A stretch of 64,000 nt of DNA from Peribacillus butanolivorans (GTDB taxonomy: Bacteria; Bacillota; Bacilli; Bacillales; DSM-1321). A program made the translations under genes and the position numbers. Every line of letters starts with the position of its first letter. Position 1 is the stretch's first letter. Location of the stretch: assembly GCF_001273755.1 (NCBI RefSeq), contig NZ_LGYA01000001.1:1428512-1492511 (forward strand), given 5' to 3'. Shown piece after piece: positions 19,005 to 27,765 of the stretch. The notes beneath the pieces were generated by a model. The model ran no database searches. It was not told where the DNA came from and was given only the letters and a program-made list of their open reading frames with translations.

Positions 19005-19035
19005 GTCATGTAATTAATAGCAATGGAGAACCCTT
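19005..19035 (+). other. Right att-like repeat
   Basis: GTCATGTAATTA, 7 bases, then TGGAGAACCCTT: the same blocks and spacing as at 14608. Interpreted as attR. It retains the second mutL-type terminator. Confidence 0.6.
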
Positions 19036-19062
19036 TTTATATAGGGTTCTCCATTGTTTTTT
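19022..19062 (+). terminator. Terminator within the right att-like repeat
   Basis: Perfect stem AATGGAGAACCC / GGGTTCTCCATT followed by GTTTTTTG. It may be the original or duplicated mutL terminator. Confidence 0.85.
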
Positions 19063-19151
19063 GAATGAAAAAATCACTTAATAACACCTATTTATTTTTT
19101 AAAACCTGTCTTTTAAATTTTTTTAAAAATTATCAGATGATGAGTAAACTT

Positions 19152-19796
19152 TTAGTAAAAATAATACTGAGTATTAGGTGGAATTTGATAGTTATATGCA
19201 GGAGTTGTATACATTTGGTTTTCATAGTGATTTATATACTGCTGCGGATATTGATGTGTAACCCCTTCACTAGCTCTGTTGCAGTTAGCAGGTGGACCAA
19301 TAAATGTTGCTGGTTTGACTGGTGCAATTGCTTTTTTCCATTGGTTTTCATCCATGCAATAGGTATGCGCCATAATATCCGGAGGTGTCAATTTCAAGAT
19401 ATCCGAACCAAGAATTACTTCGGGCGTTGGTGCATTAAAAATAGCAAGTAGATGTGTGTCATCAAGAGTCGCCACTTCATAATGCCACCAACCTTGTGGA
19501 ACGTTGGCTACTTGACCAGGTGTAATAGGATAATTCTGTATTTGTTTTGTAAAAGGATTCAGTAATGAAACAGTTGCAGCTCCAGAAATACAGTAAACTA
19601 GTTCTGCAGCATTTTGGTGATAATGAGGTTCCACCACATTGTTGACGCTCAGGAAAATATCTAGTAAAGAGGTATTTTCAAGTGTGTTCAATTGTTTGAC
19701 ACCTAATATATTTATATAGTTTTGATTATCTTTTTTTACGAGGAGACTTTTATTTATATCAAAAGTGAATTGTGTTGATGGTGAAGTGTAGTCCAT
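19152..19796 (-). CDS. Cupin-domain protein with Tyr/Asn/Pro-rich tail
   Basis: 214 residues. The cupin motif is clear: VEPHYHQNAAELVYCISGAATVS gives His-x-His and Glu ligands, and GWWHYEV supplies the last His. This resembles a single oxalate decarboxylase-like cupin domain. The last ~45 residues (QYPQQYINHYENQMYTTPAYN and beyond) are rich in Tyr, Asn, Gln and Pro, as in coat or surface proteins. The enzymatic role is unknown. The start is the first ATG in frame; its ribosome-binding site is weak. The gene lies just outside the laccase element and runs towards it. Confidence 0.75.
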   Translation of the reverse strand: MDYTSPSTQFTFDINKSLLVKKDNQNYINILGVKQLNTLENTSLLDIFLSVNNVVEPHYHQNAAELVYCISGAATVSLLNPFTKQIQNYPITPGQVANVPQGWWHYEVATLDDTHLLAIFNAPTPEVILGSDILKLTPPDIMAHTYCMDENQWKKAIAPVKPATFIGPPANCNRASEGVTHQYPQQYINHYENQMYTTPAYNYQIPPNTQYYFY

Positions 19797-20052
19797 ATAT
19801 GAAACCCTAGTATATCATTCCTTTTAAAAATCGTAGTTTAATGCAGGATATGTATATATTCATTTTAATGTGCAAAAGCCTAGTTAAAAATAAATTGTTG
19901 TACAGTTTGTAACAAATGCAAATGGGAATCCGATGTAAGAGTAATATAATAATTAATTCACCTAAGGTGTTTACAAAATAAAAGCATAAAGATGGCATGG
20001 ATAACTCAATTTTTACTTCAATTTAATACTATTAATTTAAATAATATAAAAA

Positions 20053-20087
20053 GTTCAGGCGTATAATTTCAAACGTCTGAACTTTGT
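20053..20087. terminator. Bidirectional terminator-like hairpin
   Basis: GTTCAGGCGT / ACGTCTGAAC stem flanked by AAAA on the left and TTTGTTT on the right. Confidence 0.55.
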
Positions 20088-20422
20088 TTAATTGGTTATA
20101 TTAAATAGTAATGTTTAATTTTATTGTGCTAGAACTAGGAAGGTACTAGACCAGTTAGGATAAATTCCGGTTGAAATTGGATATATAGTCCATTTTTGTT
20201 CTGTGGTAAACAGCTCACAGAAAATCCAAAACATTAATCCGTATCATGGCCTGTTGACATATACTTTATTTTTGTTCGTCCCTGAGAAATAGATCTATAA
20301 ACCTAAGCTGCTGTTGAAATTTATTGCGTCTCAAGTCTGAAAATCAATCGGAAAAAGAAACAGCAATTCAGTCTTACATTGCCTTCGATTAGAATTTTGT
20401 AGTGATTAGCCAGAGTTTGACG

Positions 20423-20438
20423 ATATGGGTACCCATAT
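20423..20438. promoter_or_regulatory. Perfect 16-bp palindrome
   Basis: ATATGGGTACCCATAT, about 130 bases upstream of the promoter for the OPT gene. Possible operator; no regulator assigned. Confidence 0.35.
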
Positions 20439-20565
20439 TAGTTTTGTATTTAACGCTAGAAGATAGAAGGTATTAATTGAGCATTATTCTTCTATAATAT
20501 TGAAATGAAATCAGCTTATCTGAATTTTCACTATAGTCTAATTTTAAATAAGCAGAATTTTCCCA

Positions 20566-20595
20566 TTGCGTGTAATGAAATTACAGTGATATAAT
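20566..20595 (+). promoter_or_regulatory. Candidate sigma-A promoter of the OPT gene
   Basis: TTGCGT, an 18-base spacer, then TATAAT, about 42 bases before the chosen start. Confidence 0.55.
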
Positions 20596-20637
20596 GTTTC
20601 CTATGATTTTAAAAGTTTAACATAGGAAGTGGCTAAA

Positions 20638-22530
20638 TTGTCGAACAATTCAAAAGAAAGTAAATTCGTCCCGTACGTATCTGCATCTAAATCTCTACCA
20701 GAATTAACTGTAACAGCTATAATTCTAGGGATTATTCTTGCCGTCGTATTTGGGGCAGCAAATGCATACTTAGGCCTACTTATTGGATTAACTGTCTCTG
20801 CTTCAATACCCGCGGCGGTAATCTCCATGGCTATTTTAAGAGGGATTTTTCGTAGGGATTCAATTTTAGAGAACAATATTGTTCAAACGATGACCACAGC
20901 AGGTGAGGCCATTGGTGCCGGTGCTGTATTTACTATTCCAGCATTATTCATGTGGGATATCGAAGTGAGTCAAGCATTTATCATTTTCGTTGTATTAACG
21001 GGGGGATTCCTAGGAGTCTTTATGATGGTTCCACTTCGTCAACTTTTAATTGTGAGAGAACATGAAACATTACCTTATCCTGAAGGTACGGCATGTGCTG
21101 AAGTACTGAAGTCAGGTGAAAAAGGTGGTACAAGTGCCAAGTTAATCGGAGCCGGATTAGTAATCGGTGGAGTTGTTAAAGCGCTTGGTGATGGATTTAA
21201 GCTTTTCAAAACAGAAGTTGAAACAGGAATTTCGAATTTTAAAAATGCAGTAGTTGGTCTTGATGCCTTTCCTTCACTTTTGGGAGTAGGTTATATCATT
21301 GGACCACGTGTTGCTGGACAAATGCTAGGTGGAGGGTTATTAGCCTGGGTCGTTCTTATACCAGCAATTAGTTTCTTTGGAAGCACCAATACAACAGCTA
21401 TTTTCCCTTCTGATGTACCAATCGGTGAATTGGACGCATGGGGAATATGGGATAACTATATCCGTTATATTGGAGCCGGTGCAGTTGCTACTGGTGGATT
21501 AATCACTTTAATTAAAACATTACCTATTCTTTTCAGTTCAGTTTTTGATACTCTTAAAGGCGTAAAAGCTAATAAAGGACAACTTAAATCTGGTTCTATA
21601 CGTACTGAAAAAGACATACCAGCTAAATACGTTTGGTTGGGAACAATCATTGTTATTTTAATCATTGCTTTCACACCTATAACAGATGTAGGAATCATCG
21701 GTGCGATTGCAATTGCCATTTTTGGATTTTTATTCGTAACAGTGGCTTCAAGGGTTGTTGGAATCGTCGGAAGTTCTTCTTCCCCTGTTTCTGGAATGAC
21801 TATAGCCACACTATTAATTGTAGCGATTGTTTATAAAGCTACTGGTTTTACAGGTACAACTGGAATGGTGGCCGCTTTAACCGTGGCTGCAATCATTTGT
21901 ACAGCACTTGCTGTTTCAGGTGACGTTTCTCAAGATTTAAAAACAGGTTATATCGTAGGTGGAACGCCATGGAAACAACAAGTTGCTATGATGATTGGTG
22001 TTGTCGCTTCTGCTTCAGTGATTGGGTTTATCCTAGTTCTAATGGATAATGCCTATACAATGGGATCTGCAGAACTTCCTGCACCTAAAGCGGCACTTAT
22101 GAAAATACTTGCTGAAGGTGTTCTTGGAGGAGACTTACCTTGGACCCTTATCTTTATCGGTGCGGCCATTGCCATCACTTTAGAGTTTTTCGGTCTAAAT
22201 TCACTAGTTGTTGCAGTAGGTATTTACTTGCCAGTTCATACTAGTGCCCCAATTATGATTGGTGGATTTGTACGTTTCTTCGTTGAATACTTCGCGAAAA
22301 CAAAAGAAGCACTAAAAGCACGAGTAGATAGAGGTACATTATTTGCATCTGGATTAATAGCAGGAGAATCATTAATTGGTGTGTTTATTGCAATATTGAT
22401 TGCAGCAGGAGTTCAAGTTCCAGCTGCTGCGAAATTAGCAAGCAATCTGATTCCATTCTTACTATTCCTTGCTCTAGCTGGATTGCTCTGGTTCATATCT
22501 AGCAAAGGGAAAAAAGAAGATGCTTCGTAA
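20638..22530 (+). CDS. OPT family oligopeptide transporter
   Basis: About 630 residues with roughly 15 hydrophobic segments and the OPT/YSL signature region (GAANAYLGLLIGLTVSASIP, EHETLPYPEGTACAEVLKSGE). It should be a proton-coupled importer of peptides or metal-chelate-like compounds in the membrane. TTG at 20638 lies 9 bases from AGGAAG and is preferred over GTG at 20629, which overlaps that site. The last 11 bases overlap the PqqD-like gene, so the two are translationally coupled. Confidence 0.88.
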   Translation: MSNNSKESKFVPYVSASKSLPELTVTAIILGIILAVVFGAANAYLGLLIGLTVSASIPAAVISMAILRGIFRRDSILENNIVQTMTTAGEAIGAGAVFTIPALFMWDIEVSQAFIIFVVLTGGFLGVFMMVPLRQLLIVREHETLPYPEGTACAEVLKSGEKGGTSAKLIGAGLVIGGVVKALGDGFKLFKTEVETGISNFKNAVVGLDAFPSLLGVGYIIGPRVAGQMLGGGLLAWVVLIPAISFFGSTNTTAIFPSDVPIGELDAWGIWDNYIRYIGAGAVATGGLITLIKTLPILFSSVFDTLKGVKANKGQLKSGSIRTEKDIPAKYVWLGTIIVILIIAFTPITDVGIIGAIAIAIFGFLFVTVASRVVGIVGSSSSPVSGMTIATLLIVAIVYKATGFTGTTGMVAALTVAAIICTALAVSGDVSQDLKTGYIVGGTPWKQQVAMMIGVVASASVIGFILVLMDNAYTMGSAELPAPKAALMKILAEGVLGGDLPWTLIFIGAAIAITLEFFGLNSLVVAVGIYLPVHTSAPIMIGGFVRFFVEYFAKTKEALKARVDRGTLFASGLIAGESLIGVFIAILIAAGVQVPAAAKLASNLIPFLLFLALAGLLWFISSKGKKEDAS

Positions 22531-22885
22531 ACGCAAATCACAAAAGAGGAATCTGTTAACAATGGTTCCTCATTTGGAAAGGCGCGTCACTTTGGAACAT
22601 GATTCTTCGGAAGCAACCTTTTTGATCATTCAACGGACCAATTTTGTGGAAAGAATAACGATTCGTTTTTTCAAACAGCCTTCAGTTCGCCGAATCAAGC
22701 TAGATAAATTTGGAGCATTTGCTATTCAACAAATGGAATTCCAAAGAAATGTTAATCAGATTTCTGAAGCTATGAGCGAACATTTTGGTGAGGAAGCAGA
22801 ACCAGCCCTACCACGGTTAATGAAATTTTTGGAAATTCTTGAGGTTCATGATTGGATCATATGGGATGCAGATGAAGAGAAATGA
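22520..22885 (+). CDS. PqqD-family protein
   Basis: 121 residues. The C-terminal half matches the PqqD/peptide-chaperone fold pattern: VRRIKLDKFGAFAIQQM, then ISEAMSEHFGEEAEPALPR and LKFLE-type end with WIIWD. PqqD proteins bind precursor peptides for radical-SAM partners, but no radical-SAM maturase or precursor is visible nearby. Overlap with the OPT transporter suggests a peptide-related function. The basic N-terminus (MLRKRKSQKRN) is extra. A strong terminator follows. Confidence 0.75.
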   Translation: MLRKRKSQKRNLLTMVPHLERRVTLEHDSSEATFLIIQRTNFVERITIRFFKQPSVRRIKLDKFGAFAIQQMEFQRNVNQISEAMSEHFGEEAEPALPRLMKFLEILEVHDWIIWDADEEK

Positions 22886-22928
22886 AAAACAAGCTGAAGC
22901 ATATTTTGATGCTTCAGCTTGTTTTTTG
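22885..22928 (+). terminator. Terminator of the OPT-PqqD operon
   Basis: Perfect stem AAACAAGCTGAAGCAT / ATGCTTCAGCTTGTTT followed by T-rich sequence. Confidence 0.92.
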
Positions 22929-23161
22929 CTGTTTTGGAAAGTCTAGTATAGAGAAAACATATAGAATAATTATTCGAAATGATATCAAGATAGTCAGGAA
23001 TTATATTTCATTATTTCAAGTTACACCTATTTAAAAAAATGAAAAAATGAACAATAAGTATAATTATTTGTAATCTGTTTATTGTAGGTGTATTCTAGAC
23101 ATGTTAGGCATAAATAAAAAAAAGTAAGAACGTTATATTCATGAAAAGCAGGTGGAGAATT

Positions 23162-23971
23162 ATGGGGAGAGTACAAGGTAAAGTAGCGTTAGTGACGGGT
23201 GGAGCATCTGGTATTGGATTATCTATATCCACATTAATGGCTAAAGAAGGCGCAAAAGTCGTGATAGCTGATTTTAATGAAGCAGGAGCTAAGGAAGCGG
23301 CAGAAAGCATTAAAAAACAAGGTGGAGAAGCTACCGGAGTATTTTTAGATGCTGGACAGGCGGATTCGATTAAGGCTGCTGTTGACTTTACAATAGAACA
23401 ATACGGAACTATTACAGTACTAGTTAATAATGTTGGCTTAACTAACTTACATAAAGATCTTGATGTCGTGAATTTAGATTTGGATGAATGGGATCGACTT
23501 ATGGATGTAAACTTGAAAAGTGTACTATTAGGAAGCAGATTTGCTATTCCACACATGATTAAAGCAGGTGGAGGTTCCATTATCAATACTGCATCAATGG
23601 CTGGGTTTGCGGGCGATGCCGTACGATCAGCTTATGGCGCGTCAAAAGCAGGTGTTGTGAACCTGACTCGTTATATCGCTGCACAATATGGTAAAGATCA
23701 TATTCGTTGCAATGGAGTGGCACCAGGCCTTATTTTAACTCCTGCAGCAAAGGATAATATTCCTCCAGCTGTACTCGAGATATTTGCCAAGTATAATGCA
23801 TTGCCATACCACGGTGAAGCGGATGATATCGGATATACCGTGGTATTCCTTGCATCTGATGAGTCAAAATTCATTACAGGACAGACGATCCAGGTGGAAG
23901 GCGGCCACTATATGGCCAATCCAAGTATCTCCGATTTCAATGAATTTGTAGCAAAAGCACAGTCGAAATAA
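23162..23971 (+). CDS. SDR family NAD(P)-dependent oxidoreductase
   Basis: 269-residue classical short-chain dehydrogenase. It shows TGGASGIGLS (cofactor loop), NNVG, a catalytic Ser in NTASMAG, YGASK (Tyr and Lys), and a GQTIQVEGG C-terminus. Acidic D in VVIADF after strand 2 favours NAD over NADP. Substrate unknown. The ATG at 23162 follows GGTGGAG; the upstream in-frame ATG at 23141 has no comparable site. Monocistronic with its own terminator. Confidence 0.9.
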   Translation: MGRVQGKVALVTGGASGIGLSISTLMAKEGAKVVIADFNEAGAKEAAESIKKQGGEATGVFLDAGQADSIKAAVDFTIEQYGTITVLVNNVGLTNLHKDLDVVNLDLDEWDRLMDVNLKSVLLGSRFAIPHMIKAGGGSIINTASMAGFAGDAVRSAYGASKAGVVNLTRYIAAQYGKDHIRCNGVAPGLILTPAAKDNIPPAVLEIFAKYNALPYHGEADDIGYTVVFLASDESKFITGQTIQVEGGHYMANPSISDFNEFVAKAQSK

Positions 23972-24001
23972 CGATAGAGTAGATATTCATATAATAAACT
24001 T

Positions 24002-24038
24002 TACCCCGAATAAGCACTTTCATCATTCGGGGTTTTTA
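24002..24038 (+). terminator. Terminator of the SDR gene
   Basis: CCCCGAAT / ATTCGGGG stem followed by T5. Confidence 0.88.
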
Positions 24039-24177
24039 ACATTAGCTAGAAGGCATCTTATGAAAATAATAATGAAAAAATACAATCCTCTACATAAACC
24101 AGGGCTTACGATTAAATTAGTTTTTTTATATAATAATCCATGAAAAATCACTATTACATTTAAGCAGGTGTGTATAA

Positions 24178-24783
24178 ATGAAAGAAACATATTATGATGA
24201 ATTGCTAAACATCAAAACAGTAGGAGAACAAAAGGAATTTAATAAGTCTTTGCATTATCATCGTTATGAGCCAACGCCATATAGCGCACTAGAACAATTA
24301 TTCAAGAAGTATCAATTAAAAAGTAGTGATCGCATTGTGGATTTTGGTTGTGGTAAAGGGCGATTGAATTTCTTTATTCATTACTTATTTCAAGCTTCTG
24401 TTGTTGGAGTAGAAATGAATAGAACTTTCTATATAGAAGCTATTGAAAACCGAAATAGGTATATGAAAAAAACGAATAAAAACAAAGATAATATAGAATT
24501 TCATTGTTGTTTGGCAGAAAATTACGAGATTGATTTGCGAGACAATCGTTTTTATTTCTTTAATCCGTTTTCCGTGCAAATTTTCATGAAAATCATTAAT
24601 AATATATTGCTTTCATTCGAAAAGGAACCACGGGAAATCGAATTGGTTTTATTTTATGGATCAAAAGATTATATCTTTTTCTTAGAAAATCAAACCGCTT
24701 TTGAAATGAAAGAAGAAGTAATGTTACCAGATTTATCTGAGCATAATCCTTATGAGAAATTTGTCATATATCAATTGTTATAG
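24178..24783 (+). CDS. Class I SAM-dependent methyltransferase
   Basis: 201 residues. Motif I is IVDFGCGKGRLNFF, motif II acidic residue in VVGVEMN, and motif IV reads YFFNPFS, similar to DOT1-like or small-molecule methyltransferases. The substrate cannot be told. AAGCAGGTG precedes the ATG. It stands alone between terminators and has no obvious partner. Confidence 0.82.
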   Translation: MKETYYDELLNIKTVGEQKEFNKSLHYHRYEPTPYSALEQLFKKYQLKSSDRIVDFGCGKGRLNFFIHYLFQASVVGVEMNRTFYIEAIENRNRYMKKTNKNKDNIEFHCCLAENYEIDLRDNRFYFFNPFSVQIFMKIINNILLSFEKEPREIELVLFYGSKDYIFFLENQTAFEMKEEVMLPDLSEHNPYEKFVIYQLL

Positions 24784-25116
24784 TAAACAAAACTCTTTTT
24801 GGAAGGTAAACTATTCATAAAAAAGTTTCAAATCGAAATGTATATTTTGCATTGAAGGAAAGGTAGTTTCTCCTTAATTATCCAAACTCCAAAAAAACTT
24901 GTGAAATTTATCTATTTATTACTATTTTTGTAGAAAGTTCACTTAATTGTGATATTTTATATCTAGGACAGAAATCTGTTACTTTACCAGTAAAAGTGCA
25001 CTTCATTGATATGAGGATGTAAACAGCGGTGATCCTGCTGGTAGCTAACCGCAGATTCTTTCTGTCACTGGTAGATAATCATTTGCGGTTTATTTTGTAA
25101 AGGGGATGATGGAGAA
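24784..25116. other. Gap containing a foldable leader of the OFA transporter
   Basis: No gene. The right half (24967-25116) carries several complementary segments, described as a separate feature. Confidence 0.5.
24967..25090 (+). ncRNA. Candidate structured leader RNA (riboswitch-like)
   Basis: GACAGAAA (24967-24974) pairs with TTTCTGTC (25059-25066) to close a domain. The domain contains ACTTT...AAAGT (24981-24997) and GCGGT...ACCGC (25026-25030 with 25048-25052). AACCGCA (25047-25053) can instead pair with TGCGGTT (25084-25090), which is followed by a short T-rich run and the ribosome-binding site. Mutually exclusive pairings are the hallmark of a switch, but I cannot match a known class. 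Confidence 0.35.
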
Positions 25117-26382
25117 ATGAGAAAAACAAAGAATCGGTGGCTGATTGCTGCCTCCGCAGTTGGGATTCACCTGTCGATTGGTTCTGTGTATGCTTGGAGC
25201 GTATTTACGAAACCACTCGCAAGTGAATTCGGATGGGATTTGACTGATATTAGCTTAACATTTAGTATTGCAATTTTGTTTCTTGGCCTATCCGCGGCAT
25301 TTCTTGGACATTTTGTTGAAAAGTATGGTCCTAGAAAAGCTGGTATACTCTCAGCCGTTTTTTTTGGCTTAGGTATTTCGGGTGCTGGTGTAGCGATCAA
25401 CATGGAATCATTGCCTTTACTTTATATTGCATATGGAGTTTTCGGTGGAATCGGACTTGGCGTAGGGTATATCGCCCCTGTATCGACCTTAGTGAAGTGG
25501 TTTCCAGATCGTAGGGGGCTAGCGACTGGTCTAGCGATTATGGGCTTTGGATTTGCTGCACTGATTAACTCACCAATCATTCAAAGTTTGATTGGTTCTA
25601 TTGGAATTGCTAATACCTTTTTTACTCTTGGAACCGCTTACTTTATTATAATGATAGCTTCATCTCTTTACTTGGAGCCCCCGGAGAAAGACTGGCTACC
25701 TGATGGGTATAAAGAAAAAATTAAAATGGGAAAAGTGAAGCCATTGCAGGATCTTTCGCAACTAACGGCAAACGAGGCAGTAAAGACAACACGTTTTTAT
25801 TATCTCTGGCTCATGCTGTTTATTAATATTACCTGTGGGATTGCTATCATTTCAGCAGCATCTCCACTTGCTCAGGAAAGTATTGGATTGAGTGCCGTTG
25901 CAGCAGCTGCCCTAGTGGGGGTTCTTGGTGCTTTTAATGGCCTTGGACGTATAGGTTGGGCATCTGTGTCAGATTTCATTGGTCGCCCGAATACGTATAC
26001 CGTATTTTTTTCCATACAAGTCATCGCATTCCCACTCTTGACATTTACGGATAATCCAGTTGTTTTTCAAATTTTATTAGCAATTATTTATACCTGCTAT
26101 GGGGGAGGGTTTGCTTCGATTCCAGCGTATATCGGTGATTTGTTCGGAACAAAGCAGTTAGGTGCTATTCATGGGTATATTTTAACGGCATGGGCAGCAG
26201 CAGGTCTTGTTGGACCGATGTTCGCTTCATGGATTAGAGAAACAACAGGTAGCTATTCCCAAAGCTTAATCGTTTTCACAGGTTTTTTCGCGGTTGCTTT
26301 GATCATCTCTATATTGATTCGCTTGGATATAAAGCGCTTGAAAAATATCAAGACTACCGATATTAAACAAATCGGTGTTTGA
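25117..26382 (+). CDS. OFA-family MFS transporter
   Basis: 421 residues, about 12 membrane segments. The N-terminal SIGSVYAWSVFTKPL block and WFPDRRGLATGLAIMGFG loop are typical of the oxalate/formate antiporter (OFA) family of the major facilitator superfamily. Substrates in the family include oxalate, formate and other small carboxylates; the actual one here is unknown. GGGGATGATGGAG precedes the ATG. The leader may be regulatory. A terminator follows at 26530. Confidence 0.87.
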   Translation: MRKTKNRWLIAASAVGIHLSIGSVYAWSVFTKPLASEFGWDLTDISLTFSIAILFLGLSAAFLGHFVEKYGPRKAGILSAVFFGLGISGAGVAINMESLPLLYIAYGVFGGIGLGVGYIAPVSTLVKWFPDRRGLATGLAIMGFGFAALINSPIIQSLIGSIGIANTFFTLGTAYFIIMIASSLYLEPPEKDWLPDGYKEKIKMGKVKPLQDLSQLTANEAVKTTRFYYLWLMLFINITCGIAIISAASPLAQESIGLSAVAAAALVGVLGAFNGLGRIGWASVSDFIGRPNTYTVFFSIQVIAFPLLTFTDNPVVFQILLAIIYTCYGGGFASIPAYIGDLFGTKQLGAIHGYILTAWAAAGLVGPMFASWIRETTGSYSQSLIVFTGFFAVALIISILIRLDIKRLKNIKTTDIKQIGV

Positions 26383-26753
26383 TAATATCCTGACAAGTCT
26401 ATTAATTGAATGTATACATCTCCGAAGGATTGAGAAATCATAAATAAGTATGAATTGGAGTTCAGCAATAAACACCTTTTTATATTAAAGCTTTGTAGAA
26501 TAATCTTGGTAAAGTCTATATTATTAGCCACAGCAATCTTTATAATGATTGCTGTGTTTTTGTATTTGAAAAACCATGATTAAATAAAATATTGAATTAA
26601 CCTTTTTAAATGAATTAGAGAAAACTTCATATGGCACAATAAATATAGGGAACATTATATTCCTTAGATTTCCTTAGATTAAGAGAATTACATATAAAAA
26701 AACGAATTGCCTTATTGAAGCAAGTATCCGTCTTTTTTTAGTGTTTAAATATT
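26383..26753. other. Gap between convergent genes
   Basis: Contains only terminator hairpins: one for the OFA gene and a weaker one near 26698-26742 (TTGC/GCAA core with T run on the minus strand) for gntR. Confidence 0.6.
26530..26564 (+). terminator. Terminator of the OFA transporter gene
   Basis: CACAGCAATC / GATTGCTGTG stem followed by TTTTTG. Confidence 0.85.
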
Positions 26754-27479
26754 TTAATAGTTTCGTTCAATAACAAAGTGTGCACGGTCGCCTCTAAAGA
26801 GGGTCTTAGAGAATTCAATAACCGATCCATCATTCTCATATGTGTATGTTTCTAATGAAAAACAGGGTGAACCATTAGGGACTTCTAACTTATCTGAAAT
26901 GGAGTCATCGGCAAGGGAAAATTCTAAGTGTTCGACTGTTTTTTTTACTTTTAAACTAAACTGTGTTTCAAGAACATTAAAGAGTGATTTTTCACAGGCT
27001 TCAATATTCAGCCCAGGCGTTTTGTACCAAGGTAGATAGGCTATTTCATATTGAAGTGGGACATCGTTTACGTAACGCACACGCTCTAGCTTGTTGACAG
27101 GATCACCTACGTTTTGCTTGAAAAGATTGGCTAGGGTAGCGTTTGCTTCAATAACCTTTAAGCTTATGACCTTTGTAGAGGGGTTTTTCCCTTGCATCGT
27201 GACTTGCTCAGAGAACTTTTCAACCGTGCTTGTAAGAAATTGCTTCACTTTATTTTCCGAAACGAAAGTCCCTTTGCCTTGAACACGATAGATATAGCCT
27301 TCGACAGTCAATTGCTGTAAAGCAGTGCGAACTGTTGTCCTGCTTACTCCGTATATTTTACAAAACTCCGCTTCAGTTGGTAATTTTGTATTCGTTTGAT
27401 ATTCGCCGTTTTTTATTAGATCGATAATTGATTCCTTAACTATGGAATGCAATGCCGCTTCTTTATTCATGGTTTCCAA
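26754..27479 (-). CDS. GntR/HutC-family transcriptional regulator
   Basis: 241 residues. The N-terminal winged helix has KLPTEAEFCKIYGVSRTTVR and GYIYRVQGKGTFV; the rest is a UTRA ligand-binding domain ending in LFRGDRAHFVIER. A TTG start at 27479 is chosen because AGGAGG lies 7 bases before it; an ATG three codons later is possible. It is divergent from the PTS operon, and two TTGTANNNACAA palindromes lie in the shared region, so it is very probably that operon's repressor, with a phosphorylated disaccharide as the likely inducer. Confidence 0.9.
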   Translation of the reverse strand: METMNKEAALHSIVKESIIDLIKNGEYQTNTKLPTEAEFCKIYGVSRTTVRTALQQLTVEGYIYRVQGKGTFVSENKVKQFLTSTVEKFSEQVTMQGKNPSTKVISLKVIEANATLANLFKQNVGDPVNKLERVRYVNDVPLQYEIAYLPWYKTPGLNIEACEKSLFNVLETQFSLKVKKTVEHLEFSLADDSISDKLEVPNGSPCFSLETYTYENDGSVIEFSKTLFRGDRAHFVIERNY

Positions 27480-27560
27480 AGTGATTCCTCCTAAACTCTT
27501 TCCAATATATACATTAAGATTATCTCGGATAAGTTCAATAATCAACATTAAATAATAAAT

Positions 27561-27572
27561 TTGTAGTAACAA
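27561..27572. promoter_or_regulatory. Operator 1 for the GntR regulator
   Basis: TTGTAGTAACAA, a near-palindrome matching TTGTANNNACAA, located just upstream of the PTS promoter and near the gntR 5' region. Confidence 0.6.
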
Positions 27573-27585
27573 ATAAAAATTTGTG

Positions 27586-27614
27586 TTGATATTTTGTATA
27601 TTTGTAACTACAAT
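27586..27614 (+). promoter_or_regulatory. Sigma-A promoter of the PTS operon
   Basis: TTGATA, a 17-base spacer, then TACAAT (one mismatch in each box). Confidence 0.7.
27602..27613. promoter_or_regulatory. Operator 2 for the GntR regulator
   Basis: TTGTAACTACAA overlaps the -10 box of the PTS promoter. With operator 1 it forms a 14-bp inverted pair, 41 bases start to start (about four helical turns). Confidence 0.6.
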
Positions 27615-27765
27615 ATAAATACAGAGGCAATAATACCCAGTTTAGTAATTATCTTTTAAGGAGAGTGATATGAAAAAGACAAATCATTGGTTAAGCAAAA
27701 AATATGTGATTTCATTTATTGTAAAAATACAGAATAATCAATTATTAAAAAGGGGGGTAATTTCA

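Larger units (their letters stand above)
19797..20637. other. Non-coding gap upstream of the OPT transporter
   Basis: No supported gene. It contains a hairpin at 20053-20082 with A/T runs on both sides, a perfect 16-bp palindrome at 20423-20438 and a sigma-A promoter at 20566-20595. Confidence 0.6.
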
